From NCBI RefSeq assembly GCF_900184935.1, contig NZ_FXYE01000002.1:682001-746000 (forward strand): 64,000 nt of DNA, in the 5' to 3' direction. Origin of the DNA: Actibacterium lipolyticum (GTDB taxonomy: Bacteria > Pseudomonadota > Alphaproteobacteria > Rhodobacterales > Rhodobacteraceae). Each line of letters starts with the position of its first letter. Positions within the stretch are counted from its first letter, which is position 1. A program made the translations under genes and the position numbers. Below the pieces are notes generated by a model that saw only the letters and a program-made list of their open reading frames with translations, had not been told where the DNA came from and did no database searches. Shown here in pieces: positions 37,150-46,429 of the stretch.

Positions 37150-40050
37150 TTAACCCAGGGCCGTGTCGCAGCGCCCGCAGACATCCGCGTGCTTATGCGT
37201 GCCGACATCTGGCAAGATCTTCCAGCACCGCTGGCATTTCGCGCCGTCAGCCTTTTCAAAGACAACGCCCATGCCCTCAACCTCTGGCATGCGGAATGCC
37301 TCGGCCGGGCTTGGATCGCCGGTCAGCGACACCGAAGAGGTGATGCAAACATCCGCGAAGTTCACCGATTTCAGCGCCTTCAGCACGTCCGCGTTTTCGA
37401 TGTGAACCACCGGCGCTGCCTCAAGGCTGGCCCCGATCACCTTATCACGACGCTGAATTTCCAGCGCCGCCGTGACAACACGGCGGGCCTGACGGATGCC
37501 AGCCCATTTCGCGGCAAGTGGTTCGTCCAGCCAATCGGCGGGCGTCGCCGGGATGTCTTGAAGGTGAAGCGAGCTTTCGTCGCCCGGGAAACGTTCCAGC
37601 CAGACCTCTTCCATGGTGAACACCAGAACCGGGGCCAGCCATGTTGTCAGGCGGTGGAACAGGATATCCAGAACCGTGCGCGCCGCGCGGCGTTCAAGGC
37701 TGTCATCACCATCACAGTAAAGCGCGTCCTTACGAACGTCGAAATAGAAGCTGGAAAGCTCCACTGTGGCGAAGTTGAACAACGCTTGGAACACACCTTG
37801 GAAATCATAGGCGGCGTAACCGGTGCGCACCTTGTGGTCCAGCTCGGCCAGACGATGCAGAACCCAACGCTCTAGCTCGGGCATATCCGCAGGCTCAACC
37901 TTTTCCGCGTCCGAGAACCCGGCAAGGTTGCCCAGCATAAACCGCATCGTGTTGCGCAAACGGCGATAGCTGTCAGCCACACCTTTCAGGATTTCATTCC
38001 CGATGCGCAGGTCCGCCGTATAGTCAGACTGAGCCACCCAAAGGCGCAGAATGTCCGCGCCGTATTGCTTGATCACCTGTTCCGGCGCGACCGTGTTGCC
38101 GACCGATTTGGACATCTTGTTGCCCTTCTCGTCCAGCGTAAAGCCATGCGTCAGAACCCCGCGATAAGGCGCGCGTCCTTTGGTGCCACAGGCTTGCAAC
38201 ATCGACGAATGGAACCATCCGCGGTGTTGGTCTGTGCCTTCCAGATAAAGATCTGCAATGCCATCCGCAGCCCCATCGGGCCGGTCGCGCAGAACAAACG
38301 CGTGGGTCGAACCAGAGTCGAACCAAACATCCAGAATATCGAACACCTGCTCGTATTCGTCGGCATTGTAATCGTTGCCCAAGAACCGCGCCTTCGCGCC
38401 ATCGGCATACCACGCATCCGCGCCTTCAACCTCAAACGCTTCGGCCACGCGCGCGTTCACCACTGGGTCACGCAGCAGGAAGCCCTCGTCGGTCGGCAAC
38501 AGCCCCTTTTTCACGAAACAGGTCAGCGGCACGCCCCACGCACGCTGGCGCGACAGAACCCAATCCGGGCGGGCTTCGATCATCGAATACAAACGGTTGC
38601 GCCCGGTTTGCGGGGTCCACGTCACCAGTTCGTCGATCGAGGTCAGCGCGCGTTCGCGGATCGTCTTTCCGTATTGGTCCTGCCCGTCGCCGACTTCCTT
38701 ATCAATCGCCGCAAACCACTGTGGCGTATTGCGGAAGATGACAGGTGCCTTAGACCGCCACGAATGCGGATAGCTGTGCGTCACCCGCCCACGCGCGATG
38801 ATACCGCCCGCTTCCACCAGCTTGGCGATGACGGCGTTGTTGGCTTTGCCCTCTTTGCCCTTGCGGTCAAACACCTGAAGGCCAGCAAAGAACGGAACAT
38901 GCGGCAGGAACTCGGATTCCTCGCCCACGTTGTGGGTCATCCGGTCCATCCAGTTACGCTTGACGAAGCATTCATAGTCATCCGCACCGTGGCTTGGCGC
39001 GGTATGCACAAAGCCTGTACCGGCATCATCCGTCACGTGATCACCATCGATCATCGGAACGTCGTAATCCCAAAAGCCATCCGCCCCGTCCAGCCCCGCG
39101 AACGGGTGTGCACAGGTCACAACAGCCAGTTCTTCGGCCGTAACATCACGCACGCGGCTGAATTCCGTCACGCGTGATTTGCCAAGTGCATCGGCGGCCA
39201 GCGTATCGGCGAAAACGTACAGATCACCGGGGCTGGTCCAGCTTTCTTCCTCTGTCGCATCAACGCGGTAAAGGCCGTAAGCAACCTTGGGGTTATACGC
39301 GATCGCTTTGTTCGACGGGATCGTCCAAGGAGTCGTCGTCCAGATCACGAAGCGCGCGGCCTCCAGACCCTCTGGCGCTGTTGTCGCTTTGAACGGCACC
39401 CAGATCGTGTGGCTTTTGTGATCGTGATACTCGATCTCGGCCTCGGCCAGCGCGGTCTTTTCAACGGGCGACCACATCACAGGCTTGGAACCCTGATAAA
39501 GCGTGCCGTTCATCAGGAATTTCATGAACTCCTCGGCGATCACGCGTTCGGCGTGGAAGTTCATCGTCAGGTATGGGTCGGCCCAGTTGCCCGCAACGCC
39601 CAAACGCTTGAACTCTTCGCGCTGGATATCCACCCAGCCTTCGGCGAACTTGCGGCATTCCTGACGGAAATCGATGACCGGCACGTCATCCTTGTTGCGG
39701 CCTTTCTTGCGGTACTGCTCTTCGATCTTCCATTCGATCGGAAGGCCATGGCAATCCCAGCCGGGAACGTAACGCGCGTCTTTGCCCATCATCTGCTGGC
39801 TGCGCACAACCATGTCTTTCAGGATCTTGTTCAGGGCGTGCCCGATGTGCAGATGCCCGTTCGCATAGGGTGGGCCATCATGCAGAGTGAAGGGCTCGCG
39901 CCCCTCTTTTTCGCGCAGGCGGTCGTAAACGCCAATCTTGGCCCACCGCTCCAGCCACTCAGGCTCGCGCTTGGGCAAGCCTGCGCGCATCGGGAAATCG
40001 GTTTCGGGCAGGTTCAGCGTATCTTTATAGTCGGGCGTGTCGGCACACAT
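37150..40050 (-). CDS. ileS: Isoleucine-tRNA ligase
   Basis: 966 residues. Class I motifs are present: GHLHIGH near the N-terminus and KMSKS in the text GNKMSKSVGNTV. The CP1 editing domain text WTTTPWTIPSNKA is clear, and a C-terminal zinc site shows CQRCWK and CGRCDTALG. The start MCADTPDYKDT at 40050 has AAGGA nine bases upstream; the frame is open to 40110. Confidence 0.98.
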   Translation of the reverse strand: MCADTPDYKDTLNLPETDFPMRAGLPKREPEWLERWAKIGVYDRLREKEGREPFTLHDGPPYANGHLHIGHALNKILKDMVVRSQQMMGKDARYVPGWDCHGLPIEWKIEEQYRKKGRNKDDVPVIDFRQECRKFAEGWVDIQREEFKRLGVAGNWADPYLTMNFHAERVIAEEFMKFLMNGTLYQGSKPVMWSPVEKTALAEAEIEYHDHKSHTIWVPFKATTAPEGLEAARFVIWTTTPWTIPSNKAIAYNPKVAYGLYRVDATEEESWTSPGDLYVFADTLAADALGKSRVTEFSRVRDVTAEELAVVTCAHPFAGLDGADGFWDYDVPMIDGDHVTDDAGTGFVHTAPSHGADDYECFVKRNWMDRMTHNVGEESEFLPHVPFFAGLQVFDRKGKEGKANNAVIAKLVEAGGIIARGRVTHSYPHSWRSKAPVIFRNTPQWFAAIDKEVGDGQDQYGKTIRERALTSIDELVTWTPQTGRNRLYSMIEARPDWVLSRQRAWGVPLTCFVKKGLLPTDEGFLLRDPVVNARVAEAFEVEGADAWYADGAKARFLGNDYNADEYEQVFDILDVWFDSGSTHAFVLRDRPDGAADGIADLYLEGTDQHRGWFHSSMLQACGTKGRAPYRGVLTHGFTLDEKGNKMSKSVGNTVAPEQVIKQYGADILRLWVAQSDYTADLRIGNEILKGVADSYRRLRNTMRFMLGNLAGFSDAEKVEPADMPELERWVLHRLAELDHKVRTGYAAYDFQGVFQALFNFATVELSSFYFDVRKDALYCDGDDSLERRAARTVLDILFHRLTTWLAPVLVFTMEEVWLERFPGDESSLHLQDIPATPADWLDEPLAAKWAGIRQARRVVTAALEIQRRDKVIGASLEAAPVVHIENADVLKALKSVNFADVCITSSVSLTGDPSPAEAFRMPEVEGMGVVFEKADGAKCQRCWKILPDVGTHKHADVCGRCDTALG

Positions 40051-40266
40051 GTTTCGTGGTCCTTCAAGGGAATTCGCAATTTGGACGGAGGGGGCGGCGC
40101 GATGGCTCAAACGCCTTGTCCCGGCGGCTCATCTGGATCAGAGCGCCGGGCCGATAATTCGAATAATGATGGCCTGCAAATGCATCATGCCATGGCTTAT
40201 AGGCCGCATCTTAGGGGCCGTAAAGCCACGCAAACCCCAAGGCACGCGCCAATCAAAGAATGGTGT

Positions 40267-40283
40267 GCGGGGCAACGCCCCGC
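40267..40283. terminator. Short perfect hairpin after ycjF
   Basis: The arms GCGGGGC (40267-40273) and GCCCCGC (40277-40283) pair perfectly over 7 bp around a 3-base loop, ten bases downstream of the ycjF stop on its strand. The following ACACCATTCTTT holds only a weak T-tract. It may end or stabilise the ycjX-ycjF transcript. The remaining bases of the 240-base gap between ileS and ycjF hold no convincing gene. Confidence 0.55.
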
Positions 40284-40292
40284 GCCGCTGGA

Positions 40293-41297
40293 TCAAGCTT
40301 CGTCTTTGGCGAAAAGCCCAGTCAGCGCCCGGCGCACCAATGCCGTCACCGATGGGCGCTTTGCCCGCACAAATGGCAATGGGCGACAGACCTCCATCGC
40401 CGCAACGCCAACACGGGCCGTCAGTGCCCCGTTCACCACGCCTTCGCCAAACCGGCGGGAGACTTTGGACAACACCCCGCCGCCCGCGACTGAACCCAGC
40501 ATATCGTCCCCAACCGCCACTGCGCCCGTGGCCACCAGATGCGTCAGCACCGCGCGCGTGATGCGCCAACTGCCCAACGTACCCGACCGCCCGCCATAGA
40601 TTTCAGCGATCCGCCGGATCATCCGCAGGTTCGATGTCAGCGCCGCAATCAAATCCGCCAATGCCAGCGGCACCAGCGCCGTTACGGTTGCCACTTGCCG
40701 GGCGGCACCCTCAACCTCGCGCATCGCGGCGGCGTCCAGCGGGGCCAACAGCTCCACCTCGGCCAAGCCAAGCAACCCGTCGGCGTCGAAAATATCGCCC
40801 TTACGCTCGTCAAACCGTTCGCGCCCCCACGCCAGATCGTCCCGCCCGGCATAGAGCTTTTCCAACTTGTCCGTCACACCCCGCGCCGCGCCAAGATCGC
40901 CCGATACCACCGCGGCCTCTGCCGCCTTGTGCAGCACATCCATCCGTCGCAGGCGCGCAAATGCGGCCAGCTCGCGCATTGCGACCAACAGGAACGCAAC
41001 CAAGACCGCCCCGATTAACGCCAACGCAACCGTTCCGATCACCGTGTTCCGCGTCAAAAGAGAGGTCACGAAATCCCACGCCGCAACCGAGGCGATGAAC
41101 CCCAGCAGCGCGACCAAGGCGCTCCAGAAAAAGCGCCCGATGCGCGACGGTCGGCGCGCGGCCAGCACGGCCATCGTCTGCATGGCCCGGCCTGTCGGCA
41201 TATCCGGCGCAGCTTCTGGCACGGGTGGCGCTGTCGATGGGGTTTGGGCGGCCTCATCATCCAGTTCGATCAGAACGGGGCCCTTACGATCATTCAT
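40293..41297 (-). CDS. YcjF-family (DUF697) membrane protein
   Basis: 334 residues. An acidic/Pro-rich N-terminus is followed by two hydrophobic segments near residues 55-80 and 85-105, then the DUF697-type helical domain with LVPLALADLIAALTSNLRMIRRIAEIYGG. The start at 41297 (MNDRKG) has GAGG eight bases upstream. It follows ycjX by 22 bases; this pair is conserved in proteobacteria and often phage-shock linked, though no pspABC genes are near here. Confidence 0.85.
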   Translation of the reverse strand: MNDRKGPVLIELDDEAAQTPSTAPPVPEAAPDMPTGRAMQTMAVLAARRPSRIGRFFWSALVALLGFIASVAAWDFVTSLLTRNTVIGTVALALIGAVLVAFLLVAMRELAAFARLRRMDVLHKAAEAAVVSGDLGAARGVTDKLEKLYAGRDDLAWGRERFDERKGDIFDADGLLGLAEVELLAPLDAAAMREVEGAARQVATVTALVPLALADLIAALTSNLRMIRRIAEIYGGRSGTLGSWRITRAVLTHLVATGAVAVGDDMLGSVAGGGVLSKVSRRFGEGVVNGALTARVGVAAMEVCRPLPFVRAKRPSVTALVRRALTGLFAKDEA

Positions 41298-41319
41298 AAC
41301 CATTTCCTCTGCACCAAAC

Positions 41320-42735
41320 TCATAACCGGTCCCCAATCAAAAACTCTGCGGCCTTGTCCAGCCGGATATGCGGTGGCCCCTCGCCCGGTTTCAGGGTTAA
41401 CGGCGCGGGGGCAAAGCGCATGATTTCGTAATCTGCGTCCAGCCACGCCTCTTTCCCCGATTTGGCCGCTGCCAAAATACGCGCGGGGTCTTCTGGCAAT
41501 TCACCGGGATAGAACGCCGCCTGTTTACCGCTGTCCAACAACGTGCCCCGCACGCAGTCCAGGTTTTGCCCGTCGTGGTTTAGCGTTTCCTCAACCGTTG
41601 CCCGGATAGAGGCAATCGACATTGCCGCCGTCCGCGCCCCCGCGAAATCCGCCCGGTCTTTCGCATCCCGCACCAGCGCCGACATGATCGCCGTCAACCG
41701 CCCATGCTGACGGTGATGCAAATGGTCGGCCTTGGTCGCTGCGAACAGTATCTTTTCCACGCGTTTACCAAGCAACAACTGGCTTAGCCATGCGTTGCGA
41801 CCGGGGCGAAACGCGCCAAGGATTTCGGCCATCGCCTCGCGCAGATCCTCAACCGCTTTGGGCCCCGAATGGATCGCGCCCAGCGCGTCGACCAACACCA
41901 CCTGCCTGTCGATTTTGGAAAAGTGGTCGCGGAAGAAAGGTTTCACCACTTCGCGTTTATAGGCCTCGTACCGGCGCTCCATCTCACGCCACAGGGTGCC
42001 GCGCCCGGTTTGGGCGGGCTTGGGTAATGGCGCGAATGTCAGCACGGGCGAACCCGCCATTTCCCCAGGCAACAAGAAACGACCGGGCGTGCAATCCGAA
42101 AACCCCTGCGCGCGGGCCTGATGCAGGTAATTGGCAAACTCTGCGCTCAGCTCTTTGGCGACGGGCTCTTCCAAACGGGCGGTCAGATCGACCCCACCAA
42201 CGGCGGCAAGGTAGGACGCGGCGAATTCACGCCCCTGCGCACGGGCAAGAGTTTCGGCGGACCAGTCGGTATAAGACTTGTCCAACAGCGCAAGGTCCAA
42301 CAGCCATTCGCCCGGATAATCGACGATGTCCAAGTGAACCGTCCGCGGCCCCGAAATCGCGCCCATCAACCCCGAAGGCTGCACCCGAAACGACAAACGT
42401 AGCTGCGACACAGAACGCGTGCTGTCGGGCCAGTGCGGCGCATCCCCTGTCAGCGCCGCCAGATGGGTTTCATAGTCAAACCGGGGCACCGTATCGTCGG
42501 GCTGAGGCTGCAAATACGCCGTGCGGATGGCGCCCGAAGATGCGGCCACAAGTTGCGGCATACGCCCTCGGTCCAGCAGGTTCGCCACAAGCGAGGTGAT
42601 GAACACCGTTTTCCCGGCCCGCGACAAGCCCGTCACGCCCAACCGGATCACCGGTTCGAAAAACACGCCCGAAACACTGGCGCTGATGCCTTCGACGCCG
42701 CGCGTCAGGCCATCTGCAATGTCACCTATTATCAA
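41320..42735 (-). CDS. YcjX-family GTPase/ATPase-like protein
   Basis: 471 residues. The P-loop is VTGLSRAGKTVF near residues 34-45; the family motifs VDYPGEWLLDL and TKADHLHHRQHGRL match YcjX. The start is a TTG with GAGGGG five to six bases upstream; no nearby in-frame ATG exists. YcjX proteins are dynamin-like in some models; function is unsettled. It is followed by ycjF. Confidence 0.88.
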   Translation of the reverse strand: MIIGDIADGLTRGVEGISASVSGVFFEPVIRLGVTGLSRAGKTVFITSLVANLLDRGRMPQLVAASSGAIRTAYLQPQPDDTVPRFDYETHLAALTGDAPHWPDSTRSVSQLRLSFRVQPSGLMGAISGPRTVHLDIVDYPGEWLLDLALLDKSYTDWSAETLARAQGREFAASYLAAVGGVDLTARLEEPVAKELSAEFANYLHQARAQGFSDCTPGRFLLPGEMAGSPVLTFAPLPKPAQTGRGTLWREMERRYEAYKREVVKPFFRDHFSKIDRQVVLVDALGAIHSGPKAVEDLREAMAEILGAFRPGRNAWLSQLLLGKRVEKILFAATKADHLHHRQHGRLTAIMSALVRDAKDRADFAGARTAAMSIASIRATVEETLNHDGQNLDCVRGTLLDSGKQAAFYPGELPEDPARILAAAKSGKEAWLDADYEIMRFAPAPLTLKPGEGPPHIRLDKAAEFLIGDRL

Positions 42736-42835
42736 AGCCGCCCCTCATATTGTTACGCTAAAGATAAGCATGCCTTTGCGGTTTCGCCAGCGGCAGATGA
42801 TTGCCAAGCCCGCATTTGCCGGGTAACCGGGGGCC

Positions 42836-43603
42836 ATGCCGCGTTATGCCCTGAAAATAGAATATGACGGCGCCCCTTTTGCCGGGTGGCAACGTCAGAA
42901 CGACCTTGCCACCGCGCAAGGCGCTGTTGAGGCCGCCCTAGCCAAGCTAGAGGCGGACGTGCCCACCATTGCCGCCGCAGGGCGCACCGATGCCGGGGTG
43001 CATGCGTTGGGTCAGGTGGCCCATTGCGATATGGTCAAAGACTGGGACCCTTTCCGCCTGTCCGAGGCGCTGAATTACCACCTGAAACCAGACCCGATTT
43101 CCATCCTGACAGCCGCGCGCGTGGATGATGAATTCCACGCCCGCTTTTCGGCGTTAGAACGCCAATACCTGTTCCGGCTGATTTCCCGCCGCGCCCCGGT
43201 AACGCACGACCGTGGCAATGTCTGGCAAGTCCAGCACCCGCTGGAACTTGAACCGATGCAGGCCGCTGCCAAGCATCTGATCGGGCTGCATGACTTCACG
43301 ACGTTCCGCGCGTCGATGTGTCAGGCCGCGTCACCGGTGAAATCCGTGGACGAAGTCCGGATCGAAGCCTTCGACATTCCCCATGGTCGCGAATTCCGGT
43401 TCCATGTGCGCGCCCGCAGCTTTTTGCACAATCAGGTGCGCAGCTTCGTTGGTACGCTGGAACGCGTAGGCGCGGGCGCATGGGAACCCGATGACGTGAA
43501 AACGGCGTTAGAGGCGCAAGACCGCGCCGCATGTGGCCCGGTCTGCCCGCCTCAGGGGCTTTACCTTGCTAATGTTGTCTACCCCGAAGACCCGTTTGCC
43601 TGA
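42836..43603 (+). CDS. truA: tRNA pseudouridine(38-40) synthase TruA
   Basis: 255 residues. The active site [15 protein letters not shown] carries the catalytic Asp at about residue 52; [11 protein letters not shown] and the terminal [15 protein letters not shown] match TruA. It modifies positions 38-40 of the tRNA anticodon arm. It lies divergent from ycjX and converges with the SDR gene, with seven bases between the stops. Confidence 0.95.
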   Translation: MPRYALKIEYDGAPFAGWQRQNDLATAQGAVEAALAKLEADVPTIAAAGRTDAGVHALGQVAHCDMVKDWDPFRLSEALNYHLKPDPISILTAARVDDEFHARFSALERQYLFRLISRRAPVTHDRGNVWQVQHPLELEPMQAAAKHLIGLHDFTTFRASMCQAASPVKSVDEVRIEAFDIPHGREFRFHVRARSFLHNQVRSFVGTLERVGAGAWEPDDVKTALEAQDRAACGPVCPPQGLYLANVVYPEDPFA

Positions 43604-43610
43604 CGCGCGT

Positions 43611-44363
43611 TTACATCGATGAAACCAGATGCCCCCCATCGACCGCGATGACAGACCCTGTCATGTATCCCGACCCGTCGGAACACAGCAGTTTCAGCGG
43701 CGCATCAAGGTCTGACAGTTGCCCGATACGGCGCTGCGGAATGCGTTTCATCATCGCTTCGCCCGCTGGGGTATCAAAGAAGCCTGCGTTGATTTCGGTC
43801 TGAAAATAGCCGGGGCAAATCGCGTTCACGCGGATGCCGTACCGCGCCCATTCCAGCGCCAGCGCCTTGGTCATCTGCACAACGCCCGCCTTGGACGCGC
43901 AATAGGATGACAAATGCCCTGCCACCCGCAGCCCCAAAACCGAAGCGATGTTAACAATAGATCCGCCCTGCCCGCGCGTATTCATCGCCCGTGCCGCCGC
44001 CTGCGCGACAAGAAACACACCCTTCAGGTTCGTATCGATCACCGCGTCAAAGTCTTCTTCGGTAAGATCAAGTGCCGCGCCAGCGATGCTGATACCGGCG
44101 TTGTTGACCACCGCGTCCACATTCGCCGCTGGGCCCGCGAACGCCACATCGATCGAGGCCTTATCCGTGACATCCAGCGCGACAGCAGACGCTGACCCAC
44201 CGCTTTCAGCAATCTCTTTTGCTGCGGCCTCGACCTTGTCCAAGCGCCGCGCGGCCAAAATGACATGCGCACCATCCGCCGCCAGCGTGCGTGCAAAATG
44301 CAAGCCAAGCCCGCCGGATGCGCCCGTAACAAGAATAGTTTTCCCGGATAGGTTCTGGTTCAT
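43611..44363 (-). CDS. Short-chain dehydrogenase/reductase
   Basis: 250 residues. The TGxxxGxG motif is TGASGGLGLHF, the NNAG motif is VVNNAGISIAGAAL, the catalytic residues are Ser in IASVLGLR and Tyr/Lys in YCASKAGV, followed by ICPGYFQTEINAGF. It resembles FabG/gluconate-type SDRs. GGAGGA lies eight bases before ATG 44363. Substrate cannot be told; it is divergent from the arabinosyl-donor cluster and may be unrelated. Confidence 0.88.
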   Translation of the reverse strand: MNQNLSGKTILVTGASGGLGLHFARTLAADGAHVILAARRLDKVEAAAKEIAESGGSASAVALDVTDKASIDVAFAGPAANVDAVVNNAGISIAGAALDLTEEDFDAVIDTNLKGVFLVAQAAARAMNTRGQGGSIVNIASVLGLRVAGHLSSYCASKAGVVQMTKALALEWARYGIRVNAICPGYFQTEINAGFFDTPAGEAMMKRIPQRRIGQLSDLDAPLKLLCSDGSGYMTGSVIAVDGGHLVSSM

Positions 44364-44579
44364 CTTGGCCGTCCTCCTCTTATTCCCTGTAGAATTCATA
44401 GAACGGCTGGTCGCGTTTTCCTAACAGATTGCTCAACCGTCAGTCGTGGTATCGGAGTCACCTTTTTGCGCGCAATTGTCAGGGCTTGGCGAAATCCCTT
44501 TCCACGAAGGCCGCGCAATGCGAAAACACCGCAAAAGAGGCAGCAAAAGCAGAATATCGGTGTGGCTTTGACAGAAGAC

Positions 44580-46004
44580 ATGCGCCCTGACCGCATCCTT
44601 GTGATCGATCTGGACGGAACACTTATCCGCTCGGACATGTTGTTCGAAACCTTCTGGTCGGCTTTTTCGGCCCGGTGGACGGCGCCGTTTGTCGTGACGA
44701 AAAGCCTGTTGAACGGCCGCGCCGCGCTAAAGCACCGGCTGAACGAACTGGCCCAAGTTGACCCCGCTTCGCTGCCCTATAACGACGAGGTCTTGGACTA
44801 TATCCGCCGTTGGAAAGATGAGGGCGGACGCACGGCGCTGGTCACCGCAACCAACCAAGCGATTGCAGACCGCGTTGCAGATCACATTGGCCTGTTCGAT
44901 GAAGTTCACGGATCAGACCAATCGCACAACCTGAAAGGACCGAACAAAGCCACCTTCCTTGAACAACGTTTCGGTGTGGGCGGCTTTGAATACATGGGCG
45001 ATTCCACGGCGGACGTTCCGGTTTGGCAAAAGTCGGGCAAGGCGATCACGGTAAACGCGCCCGGCGCGCTGCGCACACGCGTGGACGCGATGATGAACGA
45101 GGTCGAACACATCAGCGCCGCCGCGCCCTCTGTCCGCCCCTATTTCAAGGCCCTGCGCCCGCATCAGTGGTTGAAGAACCTGTTGGTTTTCCTGCCGATG
45201 TTGATGGCGCATGATTTCACGGGTGCGATGGTCCTGCGATCATTCTTGGCGTTTCTGGCGTTCAGCCTTGTGGCCTCTTCCGTCTATGTTCTGAACGATC
45301 TGCTTGATCTGGCCGCCGACCGCGCGCATCCGCGCAAACGGTTCCGCCCCTTTGCATCCGGCAGCTTGCCAATCGCAAACGGCACATGGCTTGCGCCACT
45401 TCTGCTGTTGGGCGGGTTCGGGCTGGCCCTGTTGCTTGGCCCCAGTTTTATGTTGGTGATGGCGGTCTATTACGTCACCACCACCGCCTATTCGCTGTAT
45501 TTGAAACGTCAGCTGGTCATCGACATCTGCACACTTGCCGTGCTTTACGCCCTGCGCATCATCGCTGGCGGCGCGGCGACAGGGATCGAACTTTCGGTCT
45601 GGCTGTTGGCGTTTTCGGTTTTCTTCTTCTTCTCGCTCGCTGCCGTAAAGCGTCAGGCAGAGCTGGTAGACAGTGCATCACGCGGCAAAGCCAGCGCCGA
45701 TGGGCGCGGGTATCAAACTTCCGACCTGCCGCTGATTTCTACCATGGCGGCGGCGGCGGGGTACGTATCGGTTCTTGTTATGGCGCTTTACGTGAACTCA
45801 TCTTCCGTCACCGCGCTTTACACCAGCCCGACCTATCTTTGGGGCATTTGCCTGGTGCTTTTGTATTGGATCAGCCGAATCGTGATGATCACCCACCGGG
45901 GCGCAATGCATGACGACCCCGTGGTCTTCGCGGTGAAAGACCGCGTTAGCCAGATCTGCCTTGTCATCATCTTTCTGATCTCTGCCACCGGAGCAATGTC
46001 GTGA
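44580..46004 (+). CDS. HAD-UbiA fusion: probable polyprenyl-phosphoribose (DPPR) synthase with phosphatase domain
   Basis: 474 residues. Residues 1-180 are a HAD domain: motif I DLDGT (10-14), LVTATN (88-92) and the acidic motif IV GDSTADVP (140-147). From 188 on is a UbiA-type prenyltransferase with nine membrane segments: PHQWLKNLLVF, the Mg site NDLLDLAADRAHPRKRFRP (239-257), VIDICTLAVLYALRIIAGG (313-331) and the tail VKDRVSQI. These match the mycobacterial DPPR synthase Rv3806c. I infer that UbiA joins PRPP to polyprenyl phosphate and the HAD part removes the 5-phosphate. ATG 44580 is one choice; GTG 44562 is also possible. The stop overlaps gtrA (GTGA). Confidence 0.85.
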   Translation: MRPDRILVIDLDGTLIRSDMLFETFWSAFSARWTAPFVVTKSLLNGRAALKHRLNELAQVDPASLPYNDEVLDYIRRWKDEGGRTALVTATNQAIADRVADHIGLFDEVHGSDQSHNLKGPNKATFLEQRFGVGGFEYMGDSTADVPVWQKSGKAITVNAPGALRTRVDAMMNEVEHISAAAPSVRPYFKALRPHQWLKNLLVFLPMLMAHDFTGAMVLRSFLAFLAFSLVASSVYVLNDLLDLAADRAHPRKRFRPFASGSLPIANGTWLAPLLLLGGFGLALLLGPSFMLVMAVYYVTTTAYSLYLKRQLVIDICTLAVLYALRIIAGGAATGIELSVWLLAFSVFFFFSLAAVKRQAELVDSASRGKASADGRGYQTSDLPLISTMAAAAGYVSVLVMALYVNSSSVTALYTSPTYLWGICLVLLYWISRIVMITHRGAMHDDPVVFAVKDRVSQICLVIIFLISATGAMS

Positions 46005-46429
46005 CCCTGCGCAGCCTTGTTCTGCGATACGCGGCCTTCGCCGTCATCGCGACCTTCGCCAATCTGGCGGCACAACGTATTGTGCTGGGCGCCGTCCCAT
46101 CGACCTTTGGCTTTGTCTTGGCGGTCGCGGTGGGCACCGGGGTTGGCTTGGTGATCAAATATGTTCTGGATAAACGGTGGATTTTTGGCGACCAGTCGAC
46201 GGGGCTGAAATCACACGGCCAGAAATTCGGCCTTTATACCGCGATGGGCATCATCACCACGCTGATCTTTTGGGGGATGGAAACCGGGTTTTGGCTGGTC
46301 TGGAAAACTGACACGATGAGAGAGCTGGGCGCAATCATCGGCCTTAGCATTGGCTACGTCGTGAAGTACCAGCTTGACCGACGCTTTGTCTTTACCGATG
46401 CCACGATGGGTTTGCGGGGGGCGCAATGA
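46001..46429 (+). CDS. GtrA-family membrane protein (Rv3789-like)
   Basis: 142 residues with four membrane segments, about 10-30, 40-58, 78-97 and 108-128. The GtrA signatures are KYVLDKRWIF after segment 2 and KYQLDRRFVF after segment 4, a clear internal repeat. GtrA proteins are thought to flip polyprenyl-linked sugars or scaffold transferases; Rv3789 lies beside dprE1 in mycobacteria. The start is GTG overlapping the previous stop, and its stop overlaps the DprE1-like gene (ATGA). Its role in flipping the arabinose donor is an inference from context. Confidence 0.88.
   Translation: MTLRSLVLRYAAFAVIATFANLAAQRIVLGAVPSTFGFVLAVAVGTGVGLVIKYVLDKRWIFGDQSTGLKSHGQKFGLYTAMGIITTLIFWGMETGFWLVWKTDTMRELGAIIGLSIGYVVKYQLDRRFVFTDATMGLRGAQ

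Noticed and set aside
38065-39177. 370-codon plus-strand frame opposite ileS
   Set aside because: The ileS reading frame has all class I motifs; the antisense frame has none.
40267-40283. Hairpin after ycjF as a REP-type mobile repeat
   Set aside because: I found no second copy in the window, so it is more simply a transcript-end hairpin.
39409-40599. 396-codon plus-strand frame over the ileS start, the gap and ycjF
   Set aside because: It crosses two genes and a hairpin, and its product is low-complexity Pro/Arg text.
43611-44363. SDR at 43.6 kb as part of the arabinose-donor cluster
   Set aside because: It is on the opposite strand with its own promoter gap and has ordinary FabG-like motifs rather than DprE2-like ones.
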